A stretch of DNA of 22,633 nt, taken from the NCBI GenBank assembly GCA_020354155.1, contig CP070644.1:1944256-1966888 (forward strand), read 5' to 3'. Of this stretch, positions 8,238-14,913 are shown in pieces (the stretch's first letter is position 1; the number at the start of each line of letters is the position of its first letter). The notes below the pieces were generated by a model. That model was not told the origin of the DNA. It ran no database searches and saw only the letters and a list, made by a program, of their open reading frames with translations. A program made the translations under genes and the position numbers. This stretch comes from Nitrospiraceae bacterium (GTDB lineage Bacteria > Nitrospirota > Thermodesulfovibrionia > UBA6902).

Positions 8238-8968
8238 GTTATAAGACAGAAATAAAAGAAGAAGAAAAAGAAGAGATTATTAAAGAGTTTCTGCCTTACA
8301 TCAAGTACACCGCATACAGGCTTTCATGGAAACTGCCCAATCACATTACCATGGATGACCTTATAAGCTGTGGACTTATGGGATTAATGGATGCCCTTAA
8401 AAGGTTTGAACCGGGCAAGGTGAAGCTTAAAACCTATGCAGAACTGAGGATAAAGGGTGCCATGATTGATGAACTCAGGGCAACAGCATGGATTCCGCGT
8501 TCAATGAGAAAAAAGATAGATACCATTAACCAGGAAAGACTGAAGCTGGAAAGAAAAATGGGCAGAATGCCTGATGACACTGAAGTTGCCAAGTCACTAA
8601 AGATGCCCTTAAGGGATTATTTTAAAATTCTCCAGTACGCAACTTCGGCAAATCCTATCCGACTGGAAGATTTCAAAACAAACAAGTATTCCGACAGCGA
8701 ACTGAATATAGCTGAATGTATTGCTGATCCCAAGGCATCAACGCCGTTGAATATTCTGGAAGAAAAAGACGTGAAAAGCCAGATCGCATCAGTTATTGAT
8801 GCACTGCCCGAAAAAGAGAAGATGGTTCTCTCATTGTATTACTGGGAAGAACTGACAATGCAGGAAATAGGCAGAGTGCTCAAGATAACTGAATCAAGGG
8901 TATGTCAGATACACAGTCAGGCCCTTATGAAACTGAAAGGCAAAGTAGAGAAGGCTGTTGTGAGATGA
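8231..8968 (+). CDS. fliA: RNA polymerase sigma factor FliA (sigma-28)
   Basis: FliA directs transcription of late flagellar genes. The 245-residue product has region 2 at about 20-95 ('MDDLISCGLMGLMDALKRFE', 'LRATAWIPRSMRKK'), region 3 at about 100-165, and a region 4 helix-turn-helix at about 190-240 ('LTMQEIGRVLKITESRVCQI'). Length matches the family. The ATG overlaps the flhG end by 7 bases; the nearest good ribosome-binding site, GGAGGT at 8211-8216, is 14 bases away, longer than usual. Two sigma-28-type promoters in this window (before flgM and fliC) are its expected targets, and flgM encodes its antagonist. Confidence 0.96.
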   Translation: MLGYKTEIKEEEKEEIIKEFLPYIKYTAYRLSWKLPNHITMDDLISCGLMGLMDALKRFEPGKVKLKTYAELRIKGAMIDELRATAWIPRSMRKKIDTINQERLKLERKMGRMPDDTEVAKSLKMPLRDYFKILQYATSANPIRLEDFKTNKYSDSELNIAECIADPKASTPLNILEEKDVKSQIASVIDALPEKEKMVLSLYYWEELTMQEIGRVLKITESRVCQIHSQALMKLKGKVEKAVVR

Positions 8969-9033
8969 ATGAAGAATATCAGATAGAGCATGTGTCTCAT
9001 ATGTTAATAGAGCATACTTTTACTGTGAGGTAA
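8965..9033 (+). CDS. Possible 22-codon ORF bridging fliA and the next small gene
   Basis: The ATG at 8965 overlaps the fliA stop as ATGA and the frame runs 22 codons to a TAA at 9031-9033, three bases before the next ATG at 9036. It has no clear own ribosome-binding site; coupling to fliA would be needed. It has no recognisable motif. It could be chance, or a ribosome bridge. Low confidence as a protein-coding gene. Confidence 0.15.
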   Translation: MNEEYQIEHVSHMLIEHTFTVR

Positions 9034-9035
9034 CA

Positions 9036-9203
9036 ATGGCTATCGAGGGGTTGCATCCGATTTTAGGTACGCCGGTTGTCAACAAAGAGCAGGAAACAAG
9101 TGAAAAACTGAGGAAAGAGAAAAGAAGAAAGAAAAAGAAGGGGAAGGATAAGAAAGACAAGGAAGATGTCAGGAAAGAGGGAAGAATTGATATCAGGGTA
9201 TAG
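9036..9203 (+). CDS. Small lysine/arginine-rich protein of unknown function, between fliA and flgF
   Basis: I do not recognise this 55-residue product. It starts MAIEGLHPILGTPVVNKEQE, has a highly charged middle (about residues 17-50, with 13 lysines and 6 arginines in the whole protein against 11 acidic residues), and ends in the non-charged/charged alternating tail GRIDIRV. There is no membrane segment or signal peptide. A GAGGT sequence at 9027-9031 lies four bases before the ATG. The coding strand is almost all purine from about 9094 to 9180. The structured layout (apolar head, basic linker, IDIRV tail), ribosome-binding site and location in a flagellar operon argue for a real gene; function unknown. 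Confidence 0.6.
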   Translation: MAIEGLHPILGTPVVNKEQETSEKLRKEKRRKKKKGKDKKDKEDVRKEGRIDIRV

Positions 9204-9340
9204 TGCATATATTAACCGGTACGGAAATAATTTCCCCCCTGGAAACAGTTGGGGCAGAACGGTCAATACGATGAATAACCAACTGCCTGAAACTCAAGAA
9301 TTAAATTGCTTGATAATCGGACATGAGCGATCATTTTCGC
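9204..9340 (+). other. Spacer before flgF with inverted repeats
   Basis: There is no convincing gene here. It holds a 7-bp inverted repeat CAGTTGG (9246-9252) / CCAACTG (9279-9285) and a 5-bp repeat AGCGA (9326-9330) / TCGCT (9337-9341) abutting the sigma-54-type -24 element. The first repeat is centred about 100 bases before the predicted start of transcription, a position where enhancer-binding activators of sigma-54 promoters often bind. Confidence 0.35.
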
Positions 9341-9356
9341 TGGCATCGCAATTGCA
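9341..9356 (+). promoter_or_regulatory. Sigma-54-type promoter for flgF
   Basis: TGGCATCGCAATTGCA matches the sigma-54 consensus TGGCACGN4TTGCW with exact GG-GC spacing; the invariant GG is at 9342-9343 and GC at 9354-9355. Counting from the -12 base, transcription should begin near 9367, only about three bases before the flgF ATG, so the transcript would be essentially leaderless. Confidence 0.65.
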
Positions 9357-9369
9357 TATACAGAGATAA

Positions 9370-10077
9370 ATGCATAAAGGAATATACATAGCGCTCTCAG
9401 GAGCAATTTTAAAACAGAAACATATGGACACCTTTGCTCAGAATATCTCAAACGCCGCAACAACAGGATTTAAGAAAGAGCGTATATCATTTAAAGACTA
9501 TATGATTCCTGCAGATACCAATGCAATCTCCGGAGCAGATGGACGGGTTATGAGTGAAATATCAAAGATCGTAACCGATTATTCCAGTGGCAGCTTCGTC
9601 AAAACCGGTAACCCTCTTGACCTTGCGATAGGCGGCGAAGGTTTTTTTGAGCTGGAAGGCAACAGGTATACCCGGAATGGAAATTTCAAAATTAGTGATG
9701 ACGGGTATCTCGTAACACAGGACGGGATTCATGTGCTTGGAGGCGGAGGACCAATTGCATTAGAAGGTTTAAATCTGGAAATAAATTCTTCTGGAGATGT
9801 GTATGTTGATCAGATACCGGTTGGAACGATAAGTATTGTTGATTTCGAGGACAGAAGTACACTCAAGAAGCTTGACGGGGGATTATTTGTCAGTAGCGCG
9901 GCGGGCATTCCTGTGGAATCAGAAATAAAGCAGGGATATATTGAGGGGTCGAATGTGGAGGTAGTCAAGGAACTCGTACAGATGATAACTGCGCTCAGGG
10001 AATTTGAAGCTTATCAAAAAATGATCCGTGCTTTTGACGAGGCATCAGCAAAGACTATTAATGAGATGGGCAGATAG
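9370..10077 (+). CDS. flgF: Flagellar basal-body rod protein FlgF
   Basis: FlgF is a proximal/middle rod component. The 235-residue product begins with the rod-family N-terminus 'MHKGIYIALSGAILKQ' and 'FAQNISNAATTGFKKER', has the central 'GNPLDLAIGGEGFFEL', and ends with 'YIEGSNVEVVKELVQMI' plus a heptad C-terminal helix. It is shorter than FlgG and lacks its longer insert, supporting FlgF rather than FlgG. The N-terminus matches the family exactly, so the start is firm although no good ribosome-binding site precedes it. The sigma-54-type element ends 14 bases upstream. Confidence 0.94.
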   Translation: MHKGIYIALSGAILKQKHMDTFAQNISNAATTGFKKERISFKDYMIPADTNAISGADGRVMSEISKIVTDYSSGSFVKTGNPLDLAIGGEGFFELEGNRYTRNGNFKISDDGYLVTQDGIHVLGGGGPIALEGLNLEINSSGDVYVDQIPVGTISIVDFEDRSTLKKLDGGLFVSSAAGIPVESEIKQGYIEGSNVEVVKELVQMITALREFEAYQKMIRAFDEASAKTINEMGR

Positions 10078-10134
10078 ATTAGATAATGAAAAATACAGTA
10101 AAAACAGCTTTTAAAGGCTCCAAGGAGGATTGAA

Positions 10135-10923
10135 ATGCAGAGTTCATTGTTTATTGGTGCAACGGGTATGGAAGCCCAGAGAGTGAACATAGATGTCATA
10201 TCGAATAACCTTGCGAATGTGAATACCAGCGGTTTCAAAAGAAGCAGGGCTGATTTCCAGGAGCTTATGTATCAGACCAATCAGGCAGCCGGTTCGGAAA
10301 CAGCAGTTGGCACCGAAGTGCCTACTGGTATTCAGATCGGACTTGGTGTAGAGCCTGCGTCAGTGCAGAAAATATTCCAGCAGGGAGGATTGACCTTAAC
10401 AGATAATCCCCTTGATCTGGCTATTGAAGGCGATGGCTTTTTCCAGATTTTATTGCCTGATGGTGAGACCGGATATACGCGTGCGGGAAATTTCAAGTTA
10501 GACAGTGAGGGGCAGATCGTAAACTCTGAAGGTAATCCAATGGAACCGTCAATTACGATTCCTTCAAACACGTTGAGCATTACGATTACCTCTGACGGCA
10601 CAGTTTCTGCTCTGGAGGCCGGCAATCTGACACCGACTACGGTAGGGCAGATTGAACTTGCACGGTTTACAAACCCGGGTGGCCTCCAGGCAATGGGAAA
10701 GAATATATTTATGCCATCAGGTTCATCAGGAAGTATTACAACAGCAAGCCCCGGATCTGATGGACTGGGGACTGTGAATCAGGGCTTTGTTGAAATGAGC
10801 AATGTAAATATTGTTGAGGAAATGGTCAATATGATCGTGAGTCAGAGGGCCTATGAACTCAACTCAAAAGTGGTTCAGACATCTGACCAGATGCTCCAGA
10901 TGGCAAATAACATTATAAGGTAA
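10135..10923 (+). CDS. flgG: Flagellar distal rod protein FlgG
   Basis: FlgG makes the distal rod that crosses the periplasm through the P and L rings. The 262-residue product has the usual FlgG length and landmarks: 'TGMEAQRVNIDVISNNLANV' near the N-terminus, 'DNPLDLAIEGDGFFQI' in the middle, 'GFVEMSNVNIVEEMVNMI' and a C-terminal 'MLQMANNIIR' helix. A strong AAGGAGG at 10122-10128 lies six bases before the ATG. The TAA stop overlaps ATG codons belonging to the following flgA reading frame. Confidence 0.96.
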   Translation: MQSSLFIGATGMEAQRVNIDVISNNLANVNTSGFKRSRADFQELMYQTNQAAGSETAVGTEVPTGIQIGLGVEPASVQKIFQQGGLTLTDNPLDLAIEGDGFFQILLPDGETGYTRAGNFKLDSEGQIVNSEGNPMEPSITIPSNTLSITITSDGTVSALEAGNLTPTTVGQIELARFTNPGGLQAMGKNIFMPSGSSGSITTASPGSDGLGTVNQGFVEMSNVNIVEEMVNMIVSQRAYELNSKVVQTSDQMLQMANNIIR

Positions 10924-10934
10924 TGATGATGAAT

Positions 10935-10940
10935 AGGAGG
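10935..10940 (+). promoter_or_regulatory. Ribosome-binding site that decides the flgA start
   Basis: AGGAGG lies nine bases before the ATG at 10950. The earlier in-frame ATGs at 10923, 10926 and 10929 precede this site, so translation most likely begins at 10950. Confidence 0.7.
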
Positions 10941-10949
10941 AAGTGCAGC

Positions 10950-11645
10950 ATGAAGAATATCATGAGTAGTCTGAACATGGGAACATGTATACTCTTTACG
11001 ACTCTAGTATGTTGTTCTACACTTCTTTTTCCGCTTCTGGTCGGAGCGGCTTCATGGCTGCCGGAAAAAGTGCTTAAAGATTATATCCTTGAAAACTATC
11101 CATGGGAAGAAATAGAGGTCAAATATACCCGGGTAATTGGAGAAATGCCCGATGAGAAACCTTCCAGGATAACGGTTGAGAAGGGACCTATTGGTAACTC
11201 ACTGTTTTATCTGTGGTTTGGAGATAAAAAGAAAATTGCCGTGCAGGCATCAGTCGATGCCTATGAAATGGTCATGAAGAGCAAAAGGCCCTTTCGGAAA
11301 GGTTATGTTATAAAATCTGATGATATTTATGCTGCGAAGATGAGCATAAAAAAAATACCCCAGGGAGCAGTCTCAGATTCTCAGGGTATTACAGGAAAAG
11401 CATTAAAGAGGTCAATTGCAGCAAACATGCCAGTTGTTCAGAAAATGATGGAGATATCAAAGGTCGTCAAGAGAGGGCAGCATGTAGTACTGCTTGTAGA
11501 GCAAAATGGATTGAATATTACTGCCGCTGGTAAAACAAAGGAAAAAGGCTATGTGGGGATGCCGGTAAAGGCAATAAATATTGATTCCAATAAAGAAGTT
11601 GTTGGTATCCTGATAGATGAAAATACGATTAGGGTGAGGATTTAA
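10950..11645 (+). CDS. flgA: P-ring assembly chaperone FlgA
   Basis: FlgA is a periplasmic protein needed to polymerise FlgI into the P ring. From the preferred ATG at 10950 the product is 231 residues, with a signal peptide (about 1-33, ending 'LLVGA' before ASW), an N-terminal domain, and a C-terminal SAF-type domain ('RPFRKGYVIKSDDIYAAKM', then 'VVKRGQHVVLLVEQNGLNI') finishing with 'ENTIRVRI'. The frame is open to 10923, which would add nine residues in front of the signal peptide. Its partner flgI lies two genes downstream, matching its role. Confidence 0.93.
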   Translation: MKNIMSSLNMGTCILFTTLVCCSTLLFPLLVGAASWLPEKVLKDYILENYPWEEIEVKYTRVIGEMPDEKPSRITVEKGPIGNSLFYLWFGDKKKIAVQASVDAYEMVMKSKRPFRKGYVIKSDDIYAAKMSIKKIPQGAVSDSQGITGKALKRSIAANMPVVQKMMEISKVVKRGQHVVLLVEQNGLNITAAGKTKEKGYVGMPVKAINIDSNKEVVGILIDENTIRVRI

Positions 11646-11646
11646 A

Positions 11647-12441
11647 ATGATAATAAGAGAGGGATCTGTGAGAAGAATGCGGACAGCAGGAAGTAGAAAA
11701 AACAATATCAGAAGACATACATTGATGTGCACAGTCCAGCTTATCTGTTCAGGAATTTCCGTTCTCATGCTTATAGCATCCTGTGCGTCACCTTCAGCAA
11801 AATTGCCTTTACCGCCTCCAAAGTATGTGTATCATACTCCTGAAGTGGAGGAAACAAAATCTGCAAATTCCCTTTGGAGAGATTCATCCAACCTCTTTGA
11901 AGATCGAAAGGCAAGAAGGGTCAATGATCTAGTTACTATTAACATTGTTGAAAGTCTTTCAGGGTCCGGTACGGCTGATACTGACACAAAACGTGAATCA
12001 ACGGCAGAGTACGACATGACAAAGTTTTTTGGCATGAACACAGACTTTAATCTGCAGAATGCATGGCTCCTGAAAAATATGTATAAGGGAGCAAATATAT
12101 TTGAACCCGTTGTACAGGGAAGCGGACAGTCTGAGTTTAAAGGGTCTGGTGACACAAATAGAGAGGGAAGTCTTGATGCAACAATAACAGCTAAAGTCGT
12201 TGAAGTAATGCCAAACGGGAACCTTGTTCTGGAGTCAAGAAAAGAACTGACCATTAATAATGAAAAGCAGATCCTCGTACTTTCAGGTGTTGTCAGGCCT
12301 GATGATATTTCTGCGAACAATTCTATAGACAGCAATCTGATTGCTGATGCAAAAATTTATTATGTTGGCGACGGCGTTATTCAGGACAAGCAGAGCCCTG
12401 GTTGGCTTGTAAGGGTGCTTGATCATCTGTGGGCATTTTAA
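11647..12441 (+). CDS. flgH: Flagellar L-ring lipoprotein FlgH
   Basis: FlgH forms the outer-membrane L ring. The 264-residue product has an N-terminal lipoprotein signal ending in lipobox LIASC, with C46 as the expected acylated cysteine. 'SLWRDSSNLFEDRKARRVND' is the conserved FlgH start of the mature region, followed by 'DATITAKVVEVMPNGNLVLE' and a C-terminal 'VRPDDISANNSIDSNLIADA'. GTGAGGA at 11634-11640 supports the ATG at 11647, but this leaves a long n-region; in-frame ATGs at 11677 and 11725 would give shorter signals. Outer-membrane location indicates a diderm host. Confidence 0.95.
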   Translation: MIIREGSVRRMRTAGSRKNNIRRHTLMCTVQLICSGISVLMLIASCASPSAKLPLPPPKYVYHTPEVEETKSANSLWRDSSNLFEDRKARRVNDLVTINIVESLSGSGTADTDTKRESTAEYDMTKFFGMNTDFNLQNAWLLKNMYKGANIFEPVVQGSGQSEFKGSGDTNREGSLDATITAKVVEVMPNGNLVLESRKELTINNEKQILVLSGVVRPDDISANNSIDSNLIADAKIYYVGDGVIQDKQSPGWLVRVLDHLWAF

Positions 12442-12452
12442 GGAGAGAATGA

Positions 12453-13655
12453 ATGATGAGCACACTGTCAGCGAGAAAACACAGAGGGAGCATCATGAAA
12501 AAGGTTGTTATGGCAAATCAGAATTATCCATCAAAAAGTGAGGACGGGAGCAGCATAAAGATCACCGACATTGTTTCATTTATTGTTATCATGCTGTTAT
12601 TCTCCATCCTCACACCGGTGCATGCAGAGCGCATCAAGGACATAGCCCGTTTCGAAGGAGTGAGGGATAATCAGCTTATTGGTTATGGTATTGTTGTAGG
12701 GCTTGATGGAACGGGAGATAAAGGAACGGCTGCAGTTCAGAGTATTACTAATATGCTGAAGCGGCTTAATCTGACTATTGATCCCAGACAACTGCAGTCC
12801 AAGAACGTAGCGCTTGTTGTAGTGACTTCGTCTATGCCGGCCTTTGCCAAACCGGGCATGAAAATCGATGCACTCATATCAACAATCGGAGATTCCAAAA
12901 GTCTGCAAGGTGGAACACTGCTTCTTACCCCCCTAAAAGGCCCTGATGGCAAGGTATATGCCCTTGCCCAGGGCCCGGTCTCCATTGGAGGTTTTTCTGC
13001 AGAAGGCGAAGGCGCTTCTGCCCAGAAAAACCATCCCACTGTGGGGAAAATTCCAGAGGGGATAACGATAGAAAAGGAACCTGTATTTATCCTTGGCAAT
13101 GGGGAAGATATCAGGCTCTTTCTTAACAGGGCTGACTTTGCCACAGCTGATACGATATCAAAAATGATCAACAGGTCATTTGCAGGAGACTATGCATTTC
13201 CCGTAGACCCCTCTTCAGTAAAAATAACAGTTCCTGACGAATACAGAAATCAAATAGTAAGACTCATTACAGATATTGAAAGGTTGAATGTCAGTATTGA
13301 TCTCCCTGCAAGAATCGTAATTAATGAAAGAACGGGTACAATTGTCATCGGTAAGGATGTGAAGATACTGCCTGTGGCGATTGCACATGGTTCTATCGCA
13401 ATCGAGATAAGAGAAAATTCACAGGTTTCCCAGCCGGCGCCATTTGCACCAGAAACTGCCCAGACAGTTACTGTACCGAGGACTGACCTGGCAGTGTCCG
13501 AGCAAAAAGGTTCCCTCGTTGAAGTCTCAGGTGTAGACCTTGGTGAAATCGTCAGGGCTTTGAACGCGCTGGGTGTAACTCCCAGAGATCTTATTTCAAT
13601 TCTGCAGTCATTAAAGACGTCGGGGGCCTTAATGGCTGAACTGGAGATCATATAA
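12453..13655 (+). CDS. flgI: Flagellar P-ring protein FlgI
   Basis: FlgI forms the periplasmic P ring around the rod. The product is 400 residues from the ATG at 12453; a hydrophobic signal core (about 39-55) ends at PVHA before ERIKD, giving a mature protein of about 342 residues, normal for FlgI. Family motifs include 'IARFEGVRDNQLIGYGIVVG', 'GTGDKGTA' and 'PRDLISILQSLKTSGAL'. Two starts have good ribosome-binding sites: 12453 (AGGAGA at 12441-12446) and 12495 (GGGAG at 12484-12488); the latter gives a more usual signal length. The choice does not affect the mature protein. It shares one base with flgJ. Confidence 0.96.
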   Translation: MMSTLSARKHRGSIMKKVVMANQNYPSKSEDGSSIKITDIVSFIVIMLLFSILTPVHAERIKDIARFEGVRDNQLIGYGIVVGLDGTGDKGTAAVQSITNMLKRLNLTIDPRQLQSKNVALVVVTSSMPAFAKPGMKIDALISTIGDSKSLQGGTLLLTPLKGPDGKVYALAQGPVSIGGFSAEGEGASAQKNHPTVGKIPEGITIEKEPVFILGNGEDIRLFLNRADFATADTISKMINRSFAGDYAFPVDPSSVKITVPDEYRNQIVRLITDIERLNVSIDLPARIVINERTGTIVIGKDVKILPVAIAHGSIAIEIRENSQVSQPAPFAPETAQTVTVPRTDLAVSEQKGSLVEVSGVDLGEIVRALNALGVTPRDLISILQSLKTSGALMAELEII

Positions 13656-14020
13656 TGAAATTGCCCATTGAACTGTACAGTACAGGGAAGGGAATGGATA
13701 CTTACTTAAGGAATGCAGACGATGCTGCTCAGAAAGTACGTAATGTTAAAATGTCCCATAGCAAGGGTGACATCGAAAAAGTGGCAAAGGAAATGGAGGC
13801 GCTCTTTGCTCATCAGTTAATTAAAGTAATGAGGGATACAGCTGAAAGCATGTCGGAAGAAAAGAAAGGTCTTGGCAATAGTACCTATATGAGCATGTTT
13901 GATATGGAGCTTTCCAGACTCTTTGCTGACAGAGGCCTTGGATTGCAGGAAGCATTGGCAGAATGGATGAACAGAAGTATGAGTTCAGCACCTGACAAGA
14001 TGAGTACTAATAATGAATAA
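13655..14020 (+). CDS. flgJ: Single-domain rod-binding protein FlgJ
   Basis: FlgJ caps the growing rod. The 121-residue product contains only the rod-binding domain, with the family core 'VAKEMEALFAHQLIKVMRDT' (about 43-62) and 'YMSMFDMELSRLFADRGLGL' (about 78-97). The C-terminal muramidase domain of enterobacterial FlgJ is absent, as in many non-gamma groups, so a separate peptidoglycan hydrolase is expected elsewhere. It overlaps flgI by one base and ends the rod/ring block; a sigma-28-type promoter follows directly. Confidence 0.9.
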   Translation: MKLPIELYSTGKGMDTYLRNADDAAQKVRNVKMSHSKGDIEKVAKEMEALFAHQLIKVMRDTAESMSEEKKGLGNSTYMSMFDMELSRLFADRGLGLQEALAEWMNRSMSSAPDKMSTNNE

Positions 14021-14023
14021 TAC

Positions 14024-14050
14024 TAAAGTTATTTTTATCAAGACCGATAA
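14024..14050 (+). promoter_or_regulatory. Sigma-28 (FliA) promoter of the flgMNKL operon
   Basis: TAAAGTTA (14024-14031) and ACCGATAA (14043-14050) are separated by 11 bases, against the sigma-28 consensus TAAAGTTT-N11-GCCGATAA: seven of eight matches in each box with exact spacing. It lies right after the flgJ stop. Transcription should start near 14057, giving a leader of about 108 bases. Confidence 0.85.
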
Positions 14051-14113
14051 GATAAACAGGAAGTGTAAAGAAAAATTACAACTAAGCTGGATAACACTTT
14101 GAAATATAATATA

Positions 14114-14152
14114 ATGAAACTAACGTTAATAGGGGAACGGCTGCAAGGGTAA
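14114..14152 (+). other. 12-codon ORF in the flgM leader
   Basis: An ATG at 14114 opens a 12-codon frame (MKLTLIGERLQG) whose TAA stop overlaps the flgM ribosome-binding site AAGGAGGT (14151-14158). It has no ribosome-binding site of its own, so it is probably chance, but its stop position would suit translational coupling. Confidence 0.12.
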
Positions 14153-14164
14153 GGAGGTAAGAAG

Positions 14165-14461
14165 ATGAAAATACACGGAAACAATCCACTTGATGGTAAG
14201 GACCTTATCAACAAAGTTCGTGAAGCGAACAAACAGCAGGACGCTGAAAAGAAAGATGAAACCAAAAAGACTGAAGGAAGTAACGATAAGATCAGCCTTT
14301 CAGGTAAAGCAAAGGAAATGGGTGAACTAAAGAAGTTGATACATGATCTTCCTGAGATCAGAACTGACAAGATTGAGGCTGTGAAAAAATCTATTGATAA
14401 CGGAACCTATACTATAGATCCTTTAAAAATTGCAGGCAAAATTATTGAAGAGGAGTCATGA
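14165..14461 (+). CDS. flgM: Anti-sigma-28 factor FlgM
   Basis: FlgM binds and inhibits FliA until it is exported through the completed hook-basal body. The 98-residue product has a disordered, polar N-terminal half (1-43) and the conserved C-terminal sigma-binding segment, with 'DKISLSGKAKEMGELKK' followed by 'KIEAVKKSIDNGTYTIDPLK' and a final helix ending AGKIIEEES. A strong AAGGAGGT precedes the ATG by six bases. It is first in its operon behind a sigma-28 promoter, creating negative feedback on FliA, and overlaps flgN by 4 bases (ATGA). Confidence 0.94.
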   Translation: MKIHGNNPLDGKDLINKVREANKQQDAEKKDETKKTEGSNDKISLSGKAKEMGELKKLIHDLPEIRTDKIEAVKKSIDNGTYTIDPLKIAGKIIEEES

Positions 14462-14913
14462 GGTCTGAGGAAGCGCTGATTAATCTCCTTCAGGAACAGA
14501 TAAGTTCATATACAATCCTTCAAAGCCTTTTACAGAAAGAAAGGGCAAGCCTGATCGATATGGACGCACCGAAGGTAGAGGAAATATCCAAGGAGAAAGA
14601 TACTGTTGTCATGCGATTGAGGCTGCTCGAGGAAGAGCGCCAGCGCTTAACAAGGGAGATAGGACACAGCAATGGCACAGATGTTCAAATAACCCTAAAG
14701 GAACTTGCCCGATGTACTGGAATCAGTCTCTTTCTTTCACTGAGAACACAGCTTATTTCTCTTTTGAAAACTGTGGATCAGATGAATAAATTCAACGCCA
14801 TCTTAATGGAGCGTTCCATAAATTACATCACAACGACAAATAATTTTTTTAATTTATTTGTCGGAGAACAGCTTCCTCAATCAACTGGTGTCCTGCTTTC
14901 AAAGGAATCATAA
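14458..14913 (+). CDS. flgN: FlgN export chaperone for FlgK/FlgL
   Basis: FlgN is the cytoplasmic chaperone that delivers the hook-filament junction proteins to the export gate. The 151-residue product is almost all helix, with long coiled-coil-like stretches (about 1-60 and 85-125) and the FlgN-family feature 'LLQKERASLIDMDAPKVEEI'. It overlaps flgM (ATGA) and its stop abuts the flgK ATG, placing it next to its two clients. FlgN sequences diverge strongly, so context carries part of the call. Confidence 0.88.
   Translation: MRSEEALINLLQEQISSYTILQSLLQKERASLIDMDAPKVEEISKEKDTVVMRLRLLEEERQRLTREIGHSNGTDVQITLKELARCTGISLFLSLRTQLISLLKTVDQMNKFNAILMERSINYITTTNNFFNLFVGEQLPQSTGVLLSKES

Noticed and set aside
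9166..9369. 67-codon ORF starting at 9166
   Set aside because: It overlaps the better-supported small gene, spans the sigma-54-type promoter, and lacks a ribosome-binding site or protein-like composition.
11832..12335. 167-codon antisense ORF opposite flgH
   Set aside because: It is fully inside flgH, has no ribosome-binding site or motif, and is explained by the codon use of flgH.
14105..14115. TATAAT-like boxes upstream of flgM as a sigma-70 promoter
   Set aside because: No acceptable TTGACA-like box at 16-18 bases upstream; the region is simply A/T-rich and the sigma-28 promoter accounts for expression.
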